Source: Castanea sativa
Lineage: Eukaryota; Streptophyta; Magnoliopsida; Fagales; Fagaceae
DNA length: 64,000 bases
Direction: 5' to 3'
Assembly (NCBI RefSeq): GCF_040712315.1
Contig: NC_134016.1
Coordinates: 28,124,003-28,188,002, forward strand
The notes below the pieces were generated by a model. The model searched no databases, had not been told where the DNA came from, and saw nothing but the letters and a program-made list of their open reading frames with translations. This document shows, one piece after another, positions 22,618 to 33,200 of the stretch; the stretch's first letter is position 1, and each line of letters begins with the position of its first letter. Made by a program: the position numbers and the translations under genes.

Positions 22618-23297
22618 TTTGAAGTTACTATTCTTAAGAATCAAACAGAAACTTGGTTAAGTGTAGTCCTCGAACCACAAACCTTGTGAAAATTGATGTC
22701 TTGTCATTTGTTAAACAGAACCTTAGTTATGCCGGGTCCTCGGACCTCCTACTTTGGAAAAATTAACATTTGAAGTTACTATTCTTAAGAATCAAACAGA
22801 AACTTGGTTAAGTGTAGTCCTCGGACCACAAACCTTGTGGAAATTGATGTCTTGTCATTTGTTAAACAGAACCTTAGTTATGCCGGGTCCTCGGACCTCC
22901 TACTTTGGGGAAATTAACATTTGAAGTTACTATTCTTAAGAATCAAACAGAAACTTGGTTAAATGTAGTCCTCGGACCACAAACCTTGTGGAAATTAATG
23001 TCTTGTCATTTGTTAAACAGAACCTTAGTTATGCCGGGTCCTCGGACCTCCTACTTTGGGGAAATTAACATTTGAAGTTACTACTCTTAAAAATCAAACA
23101 AAAACTTGGTTAAGTGTAGTCCTCGGACCACAAACCTTGTGGAAATTGATGTCTTGTCATTTGTTAAATAGAACCTTAGTTATGCCGGGTCTTCGGACCT
23201 CCTACTTTGGAGAAATTAACATTTGAAGTTACTACTCTTAAAAATCAAACAGAAACTTGATTAAGTATAGTCCTCGGACCACAAACCTTGTCACTGT
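22618..23297 (+). repeat. 151-bp tandem array, ~4.5 units
   Basis: The phrase gaagttact recurs at 22621, 22772, 22923, 23074 and 23225, exactly 151 bp apart. Each full unit carries the motif TCCTCGGAC twice, once in tagtcctcggaccaca and once in gggtcctcggacctcc. The units are over 95 percent alike by eye. The array fills the space between the end of pol and the 3' end of the antisense gene and has no open frame. Such arrays between pol and the 3' LTR are known in Tat-lineage elements. Confidence 0.92.
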
Positions 23298-23642
23298 TCT
23301 TAATATCTTGTCACTGTTCTTATTCTTATCACCCGTTTTATGGAAGTCATTATCTCATCATTCATTAAGTGTTAAACAAATTTTTGTAAGGAATTGTCTA
23401 ACTGTGACATTATTTGATGTCTAAATTAAGTTATGTGGCTGTTTTGAAGTCATAGTTGTTTGCATGGTGAAGTTATACTTATTTATTATGTTTTCCCTTT
23501 AACTATTTGTTATTGAAAACTTTCATGGCAAGCACAAAAAGAATAAGGTAAAACAAAGACAACATGAACGAAAGTTGAATAAAAATTTTCTTCATTAATT
23601 ATATACAAAGAAGGGGAGTACAGAAAATTCCTATACTAGGCC
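23298..23642. other. Spacer between array and antisense gene
   Basis: No open frame or repeat beyond a short duplicated cttgtcactgttctta at about 23288-23320. On the minus strand this would be the 3' UTR of the antisense gene. An AATAAA-like hexamer is not obvious. Confidence 0.4.
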
Positions 23643-24421
23643 CTAAACTAGGGAAGGGGGGTCTTGAAGGGAGCTGCTGCCAGCCTCAATACTCTTCAAT
23701 TCCAGCTCAAAGGTAGACAAGGCTTGTTTCCCTTTGTCTGTTGAAAGAATGGGAGGCTCCACGCTTTGGATCTGCTCCTTCTCGGCACCACCGCACTCGT
23801 CCTTCTCTTTATGGGAACCTTCAGGTTCTGTAGGAGCAGGAACAAGATCTTGCACCACAGGAGGAAGGGCAGGAGAGGCAGCAACAGAGGGTCTTCAATT
23901 TCCTGTATGTCTAGGGGAAGCCAGATGTTCTCGGGCTTCCTCAGCTCGGAAGCTTGAGGAACCCCTGCTGCATTCATGGCCTCTCCCCAGACCTGCTGAC
24001 AGTACTCTCGGCACAAGGCCGCAAAAGCCTCTGTCAGCTCTTCTTGCGTTCTAGTCACCCACTCCTAATAACTGGCCTTCTTCGCGACCTCCAGGTTGTG
24101 CTTGTGGGCACGAGCTTCCTCTTTCGCCCGCGTAAGCTCCTTTTCCAAGTCAGAGCGTGCCTGTTGGACTTGGGCAAGCTCATCATCCTTTTGGCGGAGA
24201 AGCTTACGCTGCCCCTCCACTTGGCTCTCCATTGTCTTTAAGCTGGACTTGTCACCATCCTTTTCTCTTTTCAAGTCGGCCAGCTGTGACATGAGCCTCC
24301 CGTTTTCTGCTATGGCCTGGTCTAGAGACCTTTCTGCCTCCTGTCTTAGCTCTTGCTCCATCCCAGCGCGCTTTCGAGAATCCTTCACGAACTTCTCGGC
24401 CGCGAAAACCTCTTGGATGGA

Positions 24422-24499
24422 CTGCAAAAATGTTAGGAGGTTAAATGCAGTGAAGTGTTTATAAATAAATATAGAATATAAGTTTAAGATAGAACTTAC
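24422..24499 (-). other. Intron 2 of the antisense gene
   Basis: On the minus strand it starts GTAAGTTCT and ends TTTTTGCAG, is AT-rich (exons are GC-rich) and is 78 bp. It is a multiple of three with no stop, so it reads through as a hydrophobic insert if unspliced. Removing it joins KMGLAL to SIQEVF in phase 0, directly at the start of the coiled coil. Confidence 0.8.
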
Positions 24500-25500
24500 C
24501 AGAGCTAAACCCATTTTTAACGAGAGGAACAGCTGCGGCTGGCCCATCTTCTCCAAGGATTCCATATCCTTGGGCAGCAGAAGAGGACGCTCCAACACCT
24601 CGGCTAAGTGGTAGGCGTGGTGGACTGCCCTAATGCTGGAGTGGCAAGGAATTGGGGCGCCGTCTAGCCTCAAGTCAGGAGACCAAGTGGCTGGTGCTCG
24701 GCGCACCTCGGCCACGTCCCTAATCTCCCCACTTTCAACTGAGCGGGCGCGCCCTTTGCCCTTGTCCAACTTCTGCTGCTGGGCCGGCGGTGGCTATTGT
24801 TTCAGCTTCTTTGGCTTCTCGCCACCAGCCCCCTCGGCATCCACTTTTCTTTTCTTCTTAGAATCGTCAGTGGGAGGTTTTGGCTCGGCTGGAGGAGGGG
24901 GTGGTGGCAAGGCAGGGGGAGCTTGGGACCCTCTTGCTCCCTTCTTTGCCACTCGGGCGCCTCTATCAGTCATAAGGTCCTTTAGCTTGTCCATCTCTTC
25001 TTCAATGGAACTGTTGTCTGGACGCGCTATCACTAGACCCGCGATCCCAGAGGCCTCAGCTTCTTCTTCTTCCTTGTCTAAAATGATAACAAACGGGTTT
25101 CCGCGAGGTCATGGGGAGTCCTCGAGCCGAAACTGGTCTATCTCCTCGTCCAATGTGTTCGAAGAAGACACTCGCTCCTCTGGGACAGCAATTGCATAAG
25201 AGTGTACGGCAAGTGGGATAGCCGCGATGGGCTGTGTTTACAAAACGGTGTGAGGGGTGTCAGGAATGTCGTGATTGGCCAAAAAGTGAGGTCTGGCTAC
25301 GTGGATTCTCCTATACCTTTTGTCACTCGCGATTATCGTGTTCTCGCTCTCTTGGAAGTCCAAGGAGATAGGATTGTACCCCAGAATCAAGTGGGCCGCC
25401 CTAAGTTGTAAGTCTCTGCTAATGAACACCTCGGAACGTAGCACTCTATTCAAATCTGCAACGTTGTAGTGGCTCAAGCGTGGGCGCACGTTTTGCTTAT

Positions 25501-25650
25501 CTGCAAAGAAAAACATCCAAATAAACAAACATGGTCAGAGGCGCAGAACATATAATAAATTAAAGGTAGACGCTCAAGTAAATGCAAATGCACATTCCTA
25601 GATGATTTAGGGAGTTATGGGATGGGAAGTTAAATCCTAAGGTGTCACAC
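25501..25650 (-). other. Intron 1 of the antisense gene
   Basis: On the minus strand it starts GTGTGACACC and ends TTTCTTTGCAG, AT-rich, 150 bp. The exon ends with one base of a codon, and the next exon supplies the other two (phase 1), restoring the frame that runs on into DKQNVRPRLSHYN. A further 5' UTR intron (about 26185-26255) is possible from a gtaagttctc motif but is unsupported by coding phase. Confidence 0.7.
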
Positions 25651-26638
25651 CTGGAACTCCCCACTCAACTAGGCAGTGGGGGCCGTCGTGCCAGTTGCCA
25701 GAGACGATGAGGTAGTCATCCTTCATGCCTTTATTGGACTTGGGCAAACAGGAGATCAATCTAACTACGCTAGAGCGTGATTTGATGTAGTAACCTACTC
25801 CAGTGAGTTTGTGGCATTTGTACATAAAGACGACATCATGCCAGGTGAGGTTCAGACCCATTTGCTCGTTTAAAGCGTCGACGCTACCCAAAACTCTAAA
25901 AACGTTTAGGGCGCACTGATCGAGACACAACCGGTGGTTGCGGAGGTACTCCCTGGTTACAGGCTTCATTGGGAGGGTCATCCCACCTTCTACGAAGGCT
26001 ACCATTGGGATGATAACCTCTCCAGCCTTCCTAGAGCCGGCCACGGCTTCCGCCAGGCAGTATTCTAAACCTACGTCGCTGGGAATATGATACTTGGCTC
26101 TAAAGCCTTCCATCCCAACGGCGGTATCAACTAGACATTTAAACTTTCCCATCAGAAAGGGACGAAAAATTAAGTTCTAAGAGGGAGAACTATTCTAAGG
26201 GGAGCCGAGGACAGGGTCCGAGGAGAAAGGGTTAAGAGAAAAGGAATGAGAACTTACAAATTTCAAGTTGTGCAAATTTCCACGGATTTCTGCAGACAAA
26301 AAGGTGATTGCTGATGTTTTGATGGGATTAGCCTCTGGAGAAATAAATGAAGGCGCAGGTTCCCGAAGCGTCACGATGTGCAGGAAGCGGCCTCGAAATC
26401 ACATTTGTCCCGCCCAAATTTTCATGGAGTAACAAGGGCCGTTGATGCTCATCTCACCGTTGAACGTGGGGGACAAGGTGTAACTTACGGTAATGAATGC
26501 GTGCGTTTTTTAAAACAAAACCGCCAGGTGGCATCCCCTGGAACGCGAAACGGTCTTCACACGTATAGTTATTTACAGAACGTGTGGGGAAAGTTTTCGT
26601 TGGATCAAAACCCTATTTTTCTCCTCGGATGATGAAAA

Positions 26639-26656
26639 ATAGTTTTGAGGGGCTAT
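26639..26656 (+). promoter_or_regulatory. Polypurine tract before the 3' LTR
   Basis: A short G-rich stretch (ttttgaggggctat) lies immediately upstream of the 3' LTR, the position where plus-strand synthesis is primed. It is shorter and less pure than a classical tract. Confidence 0.6.
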
Positions 26657-27348
26657 TGTGGGGAGTAAAAGGGCCAAGGTGGGCACATGGGCCTTTGGAC
26701 TGTAGCATGGAGGACCGAGCTGCTCCAGAATTAAACTCTACAAATTAGCCCATACGCCGAGGGTCTGAGGATACAGCCGAGGATAAGACTCTCCTCGGAC
26801 AGGCCCAAGAGAGCTCAAAGCTTCATTATGAAGGTCAAAGCACAACTCTGGAAAGACCAATGGTTAAAGGGGAAACCCTGAACCTTCTCGATGCACCAGT
26901 GTTAAGGAAAATATCCAGAGCAAAGGCTGCCACCTCCGCATTAAAGACTCTGCATCTACCTTCCTGGCCGCATTAAAGGGGAAGTGACCCCTGAACAGTA
27001 GGGCTGAGACTTCTAGTTACTGGCCAAAAGGCATCAAGGAAGGAAGTATTTAAAGGGGGTGAAGGCCAAAGAGAAAAGAGGGGAGGAACTAAAAAAGAGA
27101 ATTAAGAACTGTAACCTTGAAAGAAGAAAGAGAATTAATACAAAAATAGTCCTCAGCTCACGTCCGAGGAGATCTATTTGCAATTATCGTTTATTGTCTA
27201 TAAGTATTTGAAACTTCTAGTCTGTTATCAAATTCTCAGTACTTCTAACCTAGGTTCGAAACCCACACTCTACAAATCTCATTGTTTAAGGCTCATTGGG
27301 CCTGAGCCCGTAGTTGTCTTTGGGTCCAGGTGCAATTGTGCACTTACA
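26657..27348 (+). repeat. Tat element 3' LTR
   Basis: The LTR is 692 bp, starting TGTGGGGAGTAAAAGG and ending TGCACTTACA, colinear with the 5' LTR. The largest difference is a short region around 26993-27020. It contains TCCTCGGAC and TCCGAGGAG. Antisense transcription of the accessory gene would have to start near or just inside this LTR. Confidence 0.92.
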
Positions 27349-28071
27349 GCAACTATATAATTTTCAAAACCATCCTTTAGATTGAATTCATTCAAATGAA
27401 GTATAGAAATCTATTTTTTCCTTTTTTTTTTTTTTTCAAATCACGTGGGATTCATTCTCCAATATCAATATTTTTACAATAATTTAAATAAGAAATACCT
27501 TAGTTTATTTTTCAGCAAAATCGCTTATAGATTCATTTAGGATTTTCTCGGTATCTCAATCAAATATCACAAAATTTGTTTTGTTAGTTGCATCAAAAAC
27601 TTCAATTTAAATCATGTATCTGAAGTAGTTTGCAATTGTATATATATAGTAGCTATAGTGAGATAAATATATTATAAACATTTGGAGAGTATGTAGTTAA
27701 TGTGAATGCCTCTAACTTTGGGATAGAAAGATTTATTTTTGTTTCTAATTTTGCACACCAAAATTATTTTACTTGTGATTTGACATTCCTTTCATAAAGT
27801 ACGCACAAAATGTAATACCAACATATTGTTGTATCAATGTTACTTATATTGCAATACCTTAACAGTTCACATCTTGCAAAGAACTTTGAAATTAATATGC
27901 ATTATTTTTTTAATGTAAATAATATGATGAATTATTTTTATTTTACATAAATGATGAGTATAATTTGAAATGATTAACAAACATGTTTCTTAGGATCTCA
28001 TTCAATTCATTTTATCTTTACTATTATCTTCATATTATTTAAAGATAAATCCTCCTATGAAAATTGTTTTG

Positions 28072-28855
28072 TATGTATTTTTGGTTTTTCTTGGATAGGA
28101 TCATGTTTTTTACCATTCCTATCATTGAATTTTTTTAAATAAAATATTAAGTTAATGGCATTTTGTGAGATAGTATATGATATTTATTATACTTTTTTGT
28201 TATTATAAATTTTAGAAATATGCACTTGTCAATTATTTCAACAACTTCGGGGATCTTAAGATTTATATATATTTTTGTTGCACTGGTCAATGACAGAAAT
28301 TTGTCTGCATAAATTGCATAGAACATTATTAATAGACAAAAGCATATTGAATTGAAATTGGGGAAAAATGAAGGCATGATTTCATGAGAATGAGATTCTC
28401 TAGAAGTATCATCTATACGTGGGGGAAGAAGAAGAGAGTTTGTAAGAGGTTAAGATTTTTTGTTTTGCATGTATTTTTGGTTTTTCTTGTATAGGATCAT
28501 GATTTTTACCATTCCTATCATTGAATTTTTTTAAAGAAAATATTAAGTTAATGGCATTTTGTGAGATAGTATATGATATTTATTATACTTTTTTGTTATT
28601 ATAAATTTTAGAAACATGCACTTGTCAATTATTTCAGCAATCTCAGAGATCTTAAGATTTTTATATATTTTTGTTGCACTGGTCAATGACAGAAATTTGT
28701 CTGCATAAATTGCATAGAACATTATTAATAAACAAAAGCATATTGAATTGAAATTGGGGAAAAATGAAGACATGATTTCATGAGAATTAGATTTTCTGGA
28801 AGTATCATCTATACCTGGGGGAGGAAGAAGAGAGTTTGAAAGAGGGTAAGAGTTT
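28072..28855. repeat. 396-bp tandem duplication in Helitron body
   Basis: The segment beginning catgtatttttggtttttctt-like at 28072 recurs at 28468, with the two copies over 95 percent alike. Each copy contains the same short minus-strand open frame, which has no recognisable domain and is a by-product of the repeat. Confidence 0.88.
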
Positions 28856-28859
28856 TTGC

Positions 28860-29264
28860 TTTGATTTACACGTGGGAAGGGTTAAGCTTGGGTTATAATA
28901 TGTAAGGTAAGAACTGTGCTTGAATTTTTCATACGGTTTGGTCTACTTTTAAAAGGTAGTCCATTTTATAGTAAACAAATTTTGGTCTAATGGGTCTAAT
29001 TGTTAAGAGCAACCCATATTTTATATAATAGTAAAAAGAAGTTACTATGATCAATTGGATAACAGTAAAAAAAAAATTTAATAAAAAGAGGTAAAAAATG
29101 CTAAATTTATATAATGGTAAAAATAAATTACTATGATCTATTGAGTAATGGTTAAAAAAACTTAATGAAGAAAGGTAAAAAAAAAGGTTAAATACAATAT
29201 TAGAGTGTCACGTGGCAGAACCTCATGCACTCTCACATGAGGTCTCTGCTTTTATATATATTGA
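28860..29264. other. Helitron-like 5' region
   Basis: No gene. Two diverged copies of an about 110-bp AT-rich segment (ttactatgatcaattgg and ttactatgatctattgag) lie at 29040 and 29120, followed by the presumptive Helitron 5' terminus. Confidence 0.45.
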
Positions 29265-29881
29265 TTGATTATAAATAGATAGATAGATAGATGGATCATT
29301 GTTACAATTTTTTTTTAATAGATATGATAGAATTTTAATTATAATATCTTCACATCTCTATATCTTTTATTTGATAATAAAAAATTTTACCAATTGAATT
29401 AACTTGAAACCATTATATCTTTATTACAATTAGTAACTATGATATCCATATTCTTCTTCAGTCAAGTTGGTGGATACCTTTCGAGCGGGAATCCAAAGCT
29501 GCTGTTCATTCTCATCATGCACGAAATAGCACCAAATCAATCATGAAATTTAGGGATGTTTGTTTCTACAGTCAACCGCAGTCGCTTTCCTTCGATTTCA
29601 TTTGGTGTTTTTTAAAATTTGCCAAGACAAGAGCTACCAACTTCGTGGGGGGCAACAATTCATAGAAAATATTAATGCTTCTCAACCTCCTCTCCAATTG
29701 TCAACCAAAATGGAATTCAAAGCTTTCTCTGCCGTCCAATTGAACTTTCTTTGTTGGTTCACTAAGAGTTTTTAAAAGGATAGCCTGATTCTTTAGATGC
29801 TCATTTACTTTAAAGATAAACCCTTCACTTGTAGAATAGCCTTTTAGATTCAGACCAAGGGTGTTCTGCTTAGCTACCAAA
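29265..29881 (+). other. 5' flank of the GT61 gene
   Basis: A GATA-like microsatellite sits at 29276-29292. The remainder is unique-looking sequence without a reading frame I believe. It should contain the promoter and 5' UTR, but I see no convincing TATA box, so I do not place a start site. Confidence 0.35.
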
Positions 29882-31610
29882 ATGATGTACGATGATATAC
29901 TTGCCAAAAGCTTTAGTAAGCACGAGAAGAAAAAATTGGGATATGGAGCATTTTTTGGTTGCTTGCTTATCGCATTGAGCTTTTGCACTGTGTTTAAGCC
30001 TTATTTGGGTCCTCTACCAGCTTGTATGTCCTTCATTCTTACGTTAACCAATCTAATTTTCACAACATAAAATTATTTTGATGATTTTATTAAATCTATA
30101 TTAGTTCTGTGTTTTGAGGAGTCAATATTTTATATATTATGTCTCTTTCTGATCTTATCTTGTAATTCGTTACAGTGAAATTGAAGCTATCTATGGCTGC
30201 TGGTTTTAAAAAGCCGATGGTCAGAGATACAAGCGGCACCTACTCGACACCTTTGGCACCACTGACTCACTTATCAGAAACAAATACAAGCAGCTCTCAG
30301 GAAACAGTTAAAGGTAAGCTTTGATCAATCTTGACAAGCAAAAGCTTGAGTTATCAAGAAATTTTGGATTTAATCATTTAGCCGCAATATTCAAGCTCAA
30401 TTTTCTCAAAAGTTTAAACGCATAGGAAATGATGAATTTAACCGTTTACTAGTTATTCTGATACGTCAATTTTTCAGCTGCAGAAATCATGACAGACAAG
30501 ATGAAGCCTGTGACAAACAAAACGGAGCCTGTTATAAAGAAAATGGAGCCTCTGTGCGATGTTACCAAACGAAGAGGTGATATTTGCAATATCAACGGGG
30601 ATGTTAGGATTCAAGGGAATTCTTCATCAGTTTTCCTTGTTTCATCTGAAATGAGCATCTTGGCAGGGAACAATAACTCATGGCGTATCAGACCTTATGC
30701 TAGAAAAGGTGACCCAGCAGCAATGATTCCAATTAAGGAATGGTCAGTAAAATTATCGCGTCGCGTTGAAATCTCTCCATGCAAAAAAAATCAAAGTGTT
30801 CCAGCCATCCTTTTTTCTCAAGGGGGATATACAGGAAATCATTTCCACGATTTTTCAGACGTGGTTATTCCGTTATATTTAACTTCTCGACAATATAATG
30901 GAGAAGTACAATTTCTCATTACAGACAAACGACCACGGTGGATTGCAAAGTTCAAAGCAATCCTGAAGAACTTGTCCAGATATGAGTTGATGGACATTGA
31001 CCGAGAACAAGAGATCCATTGCTTCCCAAGTGTGATTGTTGGTCTAAAGCGAAATGTCAAAGAGCTGAGTATTGATCCTTCAAAATACTCGTACTCTATG
31101 AGTGACTTCAGAGGGTTTTTAAGAAGTTGCTATTCACTAAAGAAAGTCAATGCAATCAAACTAAGAGATGATCGACACAAAAAGCCACAGCTTCTGATCA
31201 TTTCAAGAAAGAGAACACGTTCTTTCACAAACATGAGGGAAATAACTAAAATGGCAAGTAGGTTGGGCTACAAGGTAACTGTTGCAGAGCCTACTATGAA
31301 CGTTTCAAAATTTGCAGAACTTGTGAATTCTTGTGATGTGTTAATGGGGGTTCATGGAGCTGGTTTGACCAACATTGTTTTCCTTCCCAAGAATGCAATA
31401 TTAATCCAAATAGTTCCCTTTGGGGACTTTGAATGGCTGGCAAGAACTGACTATGGAGAGCCCACAAAGGAGATGAATGTAAAGTACTTGGAATACAAGA
31501 TAAGCACAGAAGAGAGCACTCTGCTACAACAATACCCTCCTGACCATGTGGTTTTTAAGGACCCTTATTCAATCCAGAAACAAGGATTTATAGCATTTAA
31601 GTCAGTGTAA
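29882..31610 (+). CDS. GT61 family glycosyltransferase, three exons
   Basis: Exons 29882-30023, 30176-30313 and 30478-31610 join in phase 1 at both GT-AG junctions and encode 470 residues, a normal GT61 length. The start is the first of two adjacent ATGs, opening MMYDDILAKSFSKHE. A signal anchor follows at about residues 23-38 (AFFGCLLIALSFCTVF), then a Ser/Thr-rich stem. The catalytic domain has FSQGGYTGNHFHDFSD at about 207-222 and the family motif MGVHGAGLTNIVFLP at about 383-397. This predicts a type II Golgi membrane enzyme. Plant GT61 relatives transfer xylose or arabinose onto xylan, or xylose onto N-glycans. Which substrate this clade uses cannot be told from the sequence. No breaks are seen, so it is likely functional. 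Confidence 0.92.
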
Positions 31611-32035
31611 ATGGACAAACAAAATGTAAAGCTTGATGTGAATAGGTTTAGGCCAACTTTGTTAAAAGCTCTTGAGCTTTTGCATCAGTAGGTATATATT
31701 GTATTCTGTAGGAGACCAAGCCTTCCTACCTTTTGTTATTCCCTTATTCACACAGTCATATGCAATTGGTTCAAAACCTTCTTCTTCTTCTTTTCTTTCT
31801 TTTTTTTTTTTTTTGTGTTAACAAAAAATGGGTAAAGGGGGCAACCAGTGTGGCTTCCCTACCTGAGTGTGCACCCTACCTGCTCCCAAGTACAAAATAG
31901 TAGAAGAAGCATTGGTGCATCTGGAACATGATTTTACTTTTTTGAAGGTAAATCATATGTTCATAAGAATGATACATTTTGTTAATGCAAGTTTTAGTGA
32001 CTCATGAGCCCAATAGCATGCATTTTCTTTTGGGC
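31611..32035 (+). other. 3' flank of the GT61 gene
   Basis: It contains the 3' UTR and a T-rich tract (31798-31815). No open frame. The polyadenylation site is not clear. Confidence 0.4.
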
Positions 32036-33200
32036 AAATTACAGTAAACTCACCTATGGTTTGACTCATTTGCACTTTGTTTACTTGTAGTTTAAAACTT
32101 AACATTTTGCCCACTTGAGATTACCTCTATTAGGGCTCCGTCACCCATGTCTATTAAAAATAAGGGTTGATATGTAATTTTGCTCTCTTTTTATGTCTCT
32201 CTCTTCCCAAAACAAAAAATTATACTAAAATTTGTAAAAATTGTAAAGCTTAGGTTCAAGAACACACTTCCTCTTGATATAAACAATCTTAAGCCAATCA
32301 TTCCCAATAAAATTTTCACATTCACACAAATCCAAAAAAACATTTACAAAAATTAAGGCTGTCCATCAACCTATCAAACCCGACCCACCTGTCTCACTCG
32401 AAGACCCATGGGCAGATCCGAATGCCCAAACGGGTCAAGTATGGGTCTAATAATTTTAAAATTCAGTTTTGTGGGTCAGTTTTGGGTCCCTTGAATTCTA
32501 ACTCGTATAATCCAACCCGACCACCCAAAAGTTTAAAAAGGAAAATCATGGACCCGGGTTACAAAACACTAGTCTGATACTCTGATCTCACTCTCTAAGC
32601 TCAACTCAACCCTTATTAATTTCAGAAAATTTTCTCACTTTCCAATCTCTCACCCTCTCTGATCTTTCTCTCAAATCCCTAAACCTCTGTCACTATCGCC
32701 CGTTGTCGAGTTAGGCTCTATACCTCTATTGCCACCTTTAGGGCTATCCAAGGACCCACTAGACCTGACCCATCCACTGCCGTCGACCGAACCCAACCCA
32801 CCACCAACCGAACCGACTACTCTGGTGACCGGCGATGGATTTCATTCTCCAAAAACTGAGATCAACGGGTTGGATATCGGATCTCCTCCTCTCAAATTCA
32901 AGAAACCTGATCCAACCGACCCACCCACCTATTTTTTCAGCAAGAAGTAGATTTGGTGTTTTTTAGGATTTTTTTTTAGGATGATCTAGGTTATATCTAG
33001 CGAGATTTCGCTAGATATAGCGGAGATCTTGCCGAAAATGGGTGAGATCTCACTGGATCTAGCGAGATTTTGTAGGTTTTTTGCCTTTTTCAAAATTTTC
33101 TCTCCAGATTTCAGCTGTTTTTCATCTTTTCTTGGTCGGATTCTCTCTATTTTCCAGATAATCAACCCTGACCAATCTGCCTAACATCCATGGAAGCTCC

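Larger units (their letters stand above)
23643..26152 (-). pseudogene. Antisense accessory gene of the Tat element, spliced, multi-domain
   Basis: I reconstruct three exons on the minus strand: 26152-25651, 25500-24500 and 24421-about 23643, with GT-AG introns of 150 and 78 bp. Phases fit exactly (phase 1, then phase 0), and all three exons share one frame once spliced, for roughly 760 codons. Domains: a globular N-terminus (starting MGKFKCLVDTAVGMEGFRAK) with no family I can name with certainty; a linker; a Pro-rich stretch followed by a basic KKKRKV cluster and KPKKLK, a likely nuclear signal; then a long coiled coil. Breaks: TAA at 25238-25240, TGA at 25109-25111, TAG at 24794-24796, TAG at 24065-24067, and a frameshift near 23860. 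It lies opposite to gag-pol, between the 151-bp array and the 3' LTR, as do antisense ORFs reported for other Tat elements. Confidence 0.75.
16530..27348 (+). mobile_element. Ty3/gypsy Tat-lineage LTR retrotransposon with antisense gene
   Basis: This is a complete element of about 10.8 kb with both LTRs, TG/CA ends and a perfect 5-bp duplication gcaac (16525-16529 and 27349-27353). The order is LTR, primer site, gag, protease, RT, RNase H, second RNase H, integrase, 151-bp repeats, antisense gene, purine tract, LTR. The extra archaeal-type RNase H and the tRNA-Asp-like primer site place it in the Tat lineage. Nonsense and frameshift changes in gag-pol make this copy defective. The LTRs differ at roughly two dozen positions by eye, mostly transitions, so it is moderately recent. 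Confidence 0.92.
15804..29264 (-). mobile_element. Helitron-like element, hosting the Tat retrotransposon
   Basis: On the minus strand the 3' end reads a hairpin CCGTGC-ATC-GCACGG (plus 15816-15830), then gaaacttaCTAG, then T. The 5' end near 29264-29268 reads TCaatatatataaaagcag, preceded by A. These match the known Helitron 5' TC and 3' hairpin-CTAG signature and insertion between A and T. With the gypsy insertion removed, the element is about 2.6 kb, AT-rich and non-coding, and carries a 396-bp tandem duplication. No Rep/helicase remains, so it would be non-autonomous. Pairing the two ends is inference. Confidence 0.5.

Noticed and set aside
22618..23297. Regular array considered as CRISPR-like
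   Set aside because: Units are contiguous 151-bp tandem repeats with no unique spacers, in a eukaryotic retrotransposon.
28147..28773. Two near-identical 76-codon minus-strand frames
   Set aside because: They are copies of one tandem duplication in AT-rich non-coding sequence, with no domain and no promoter context.
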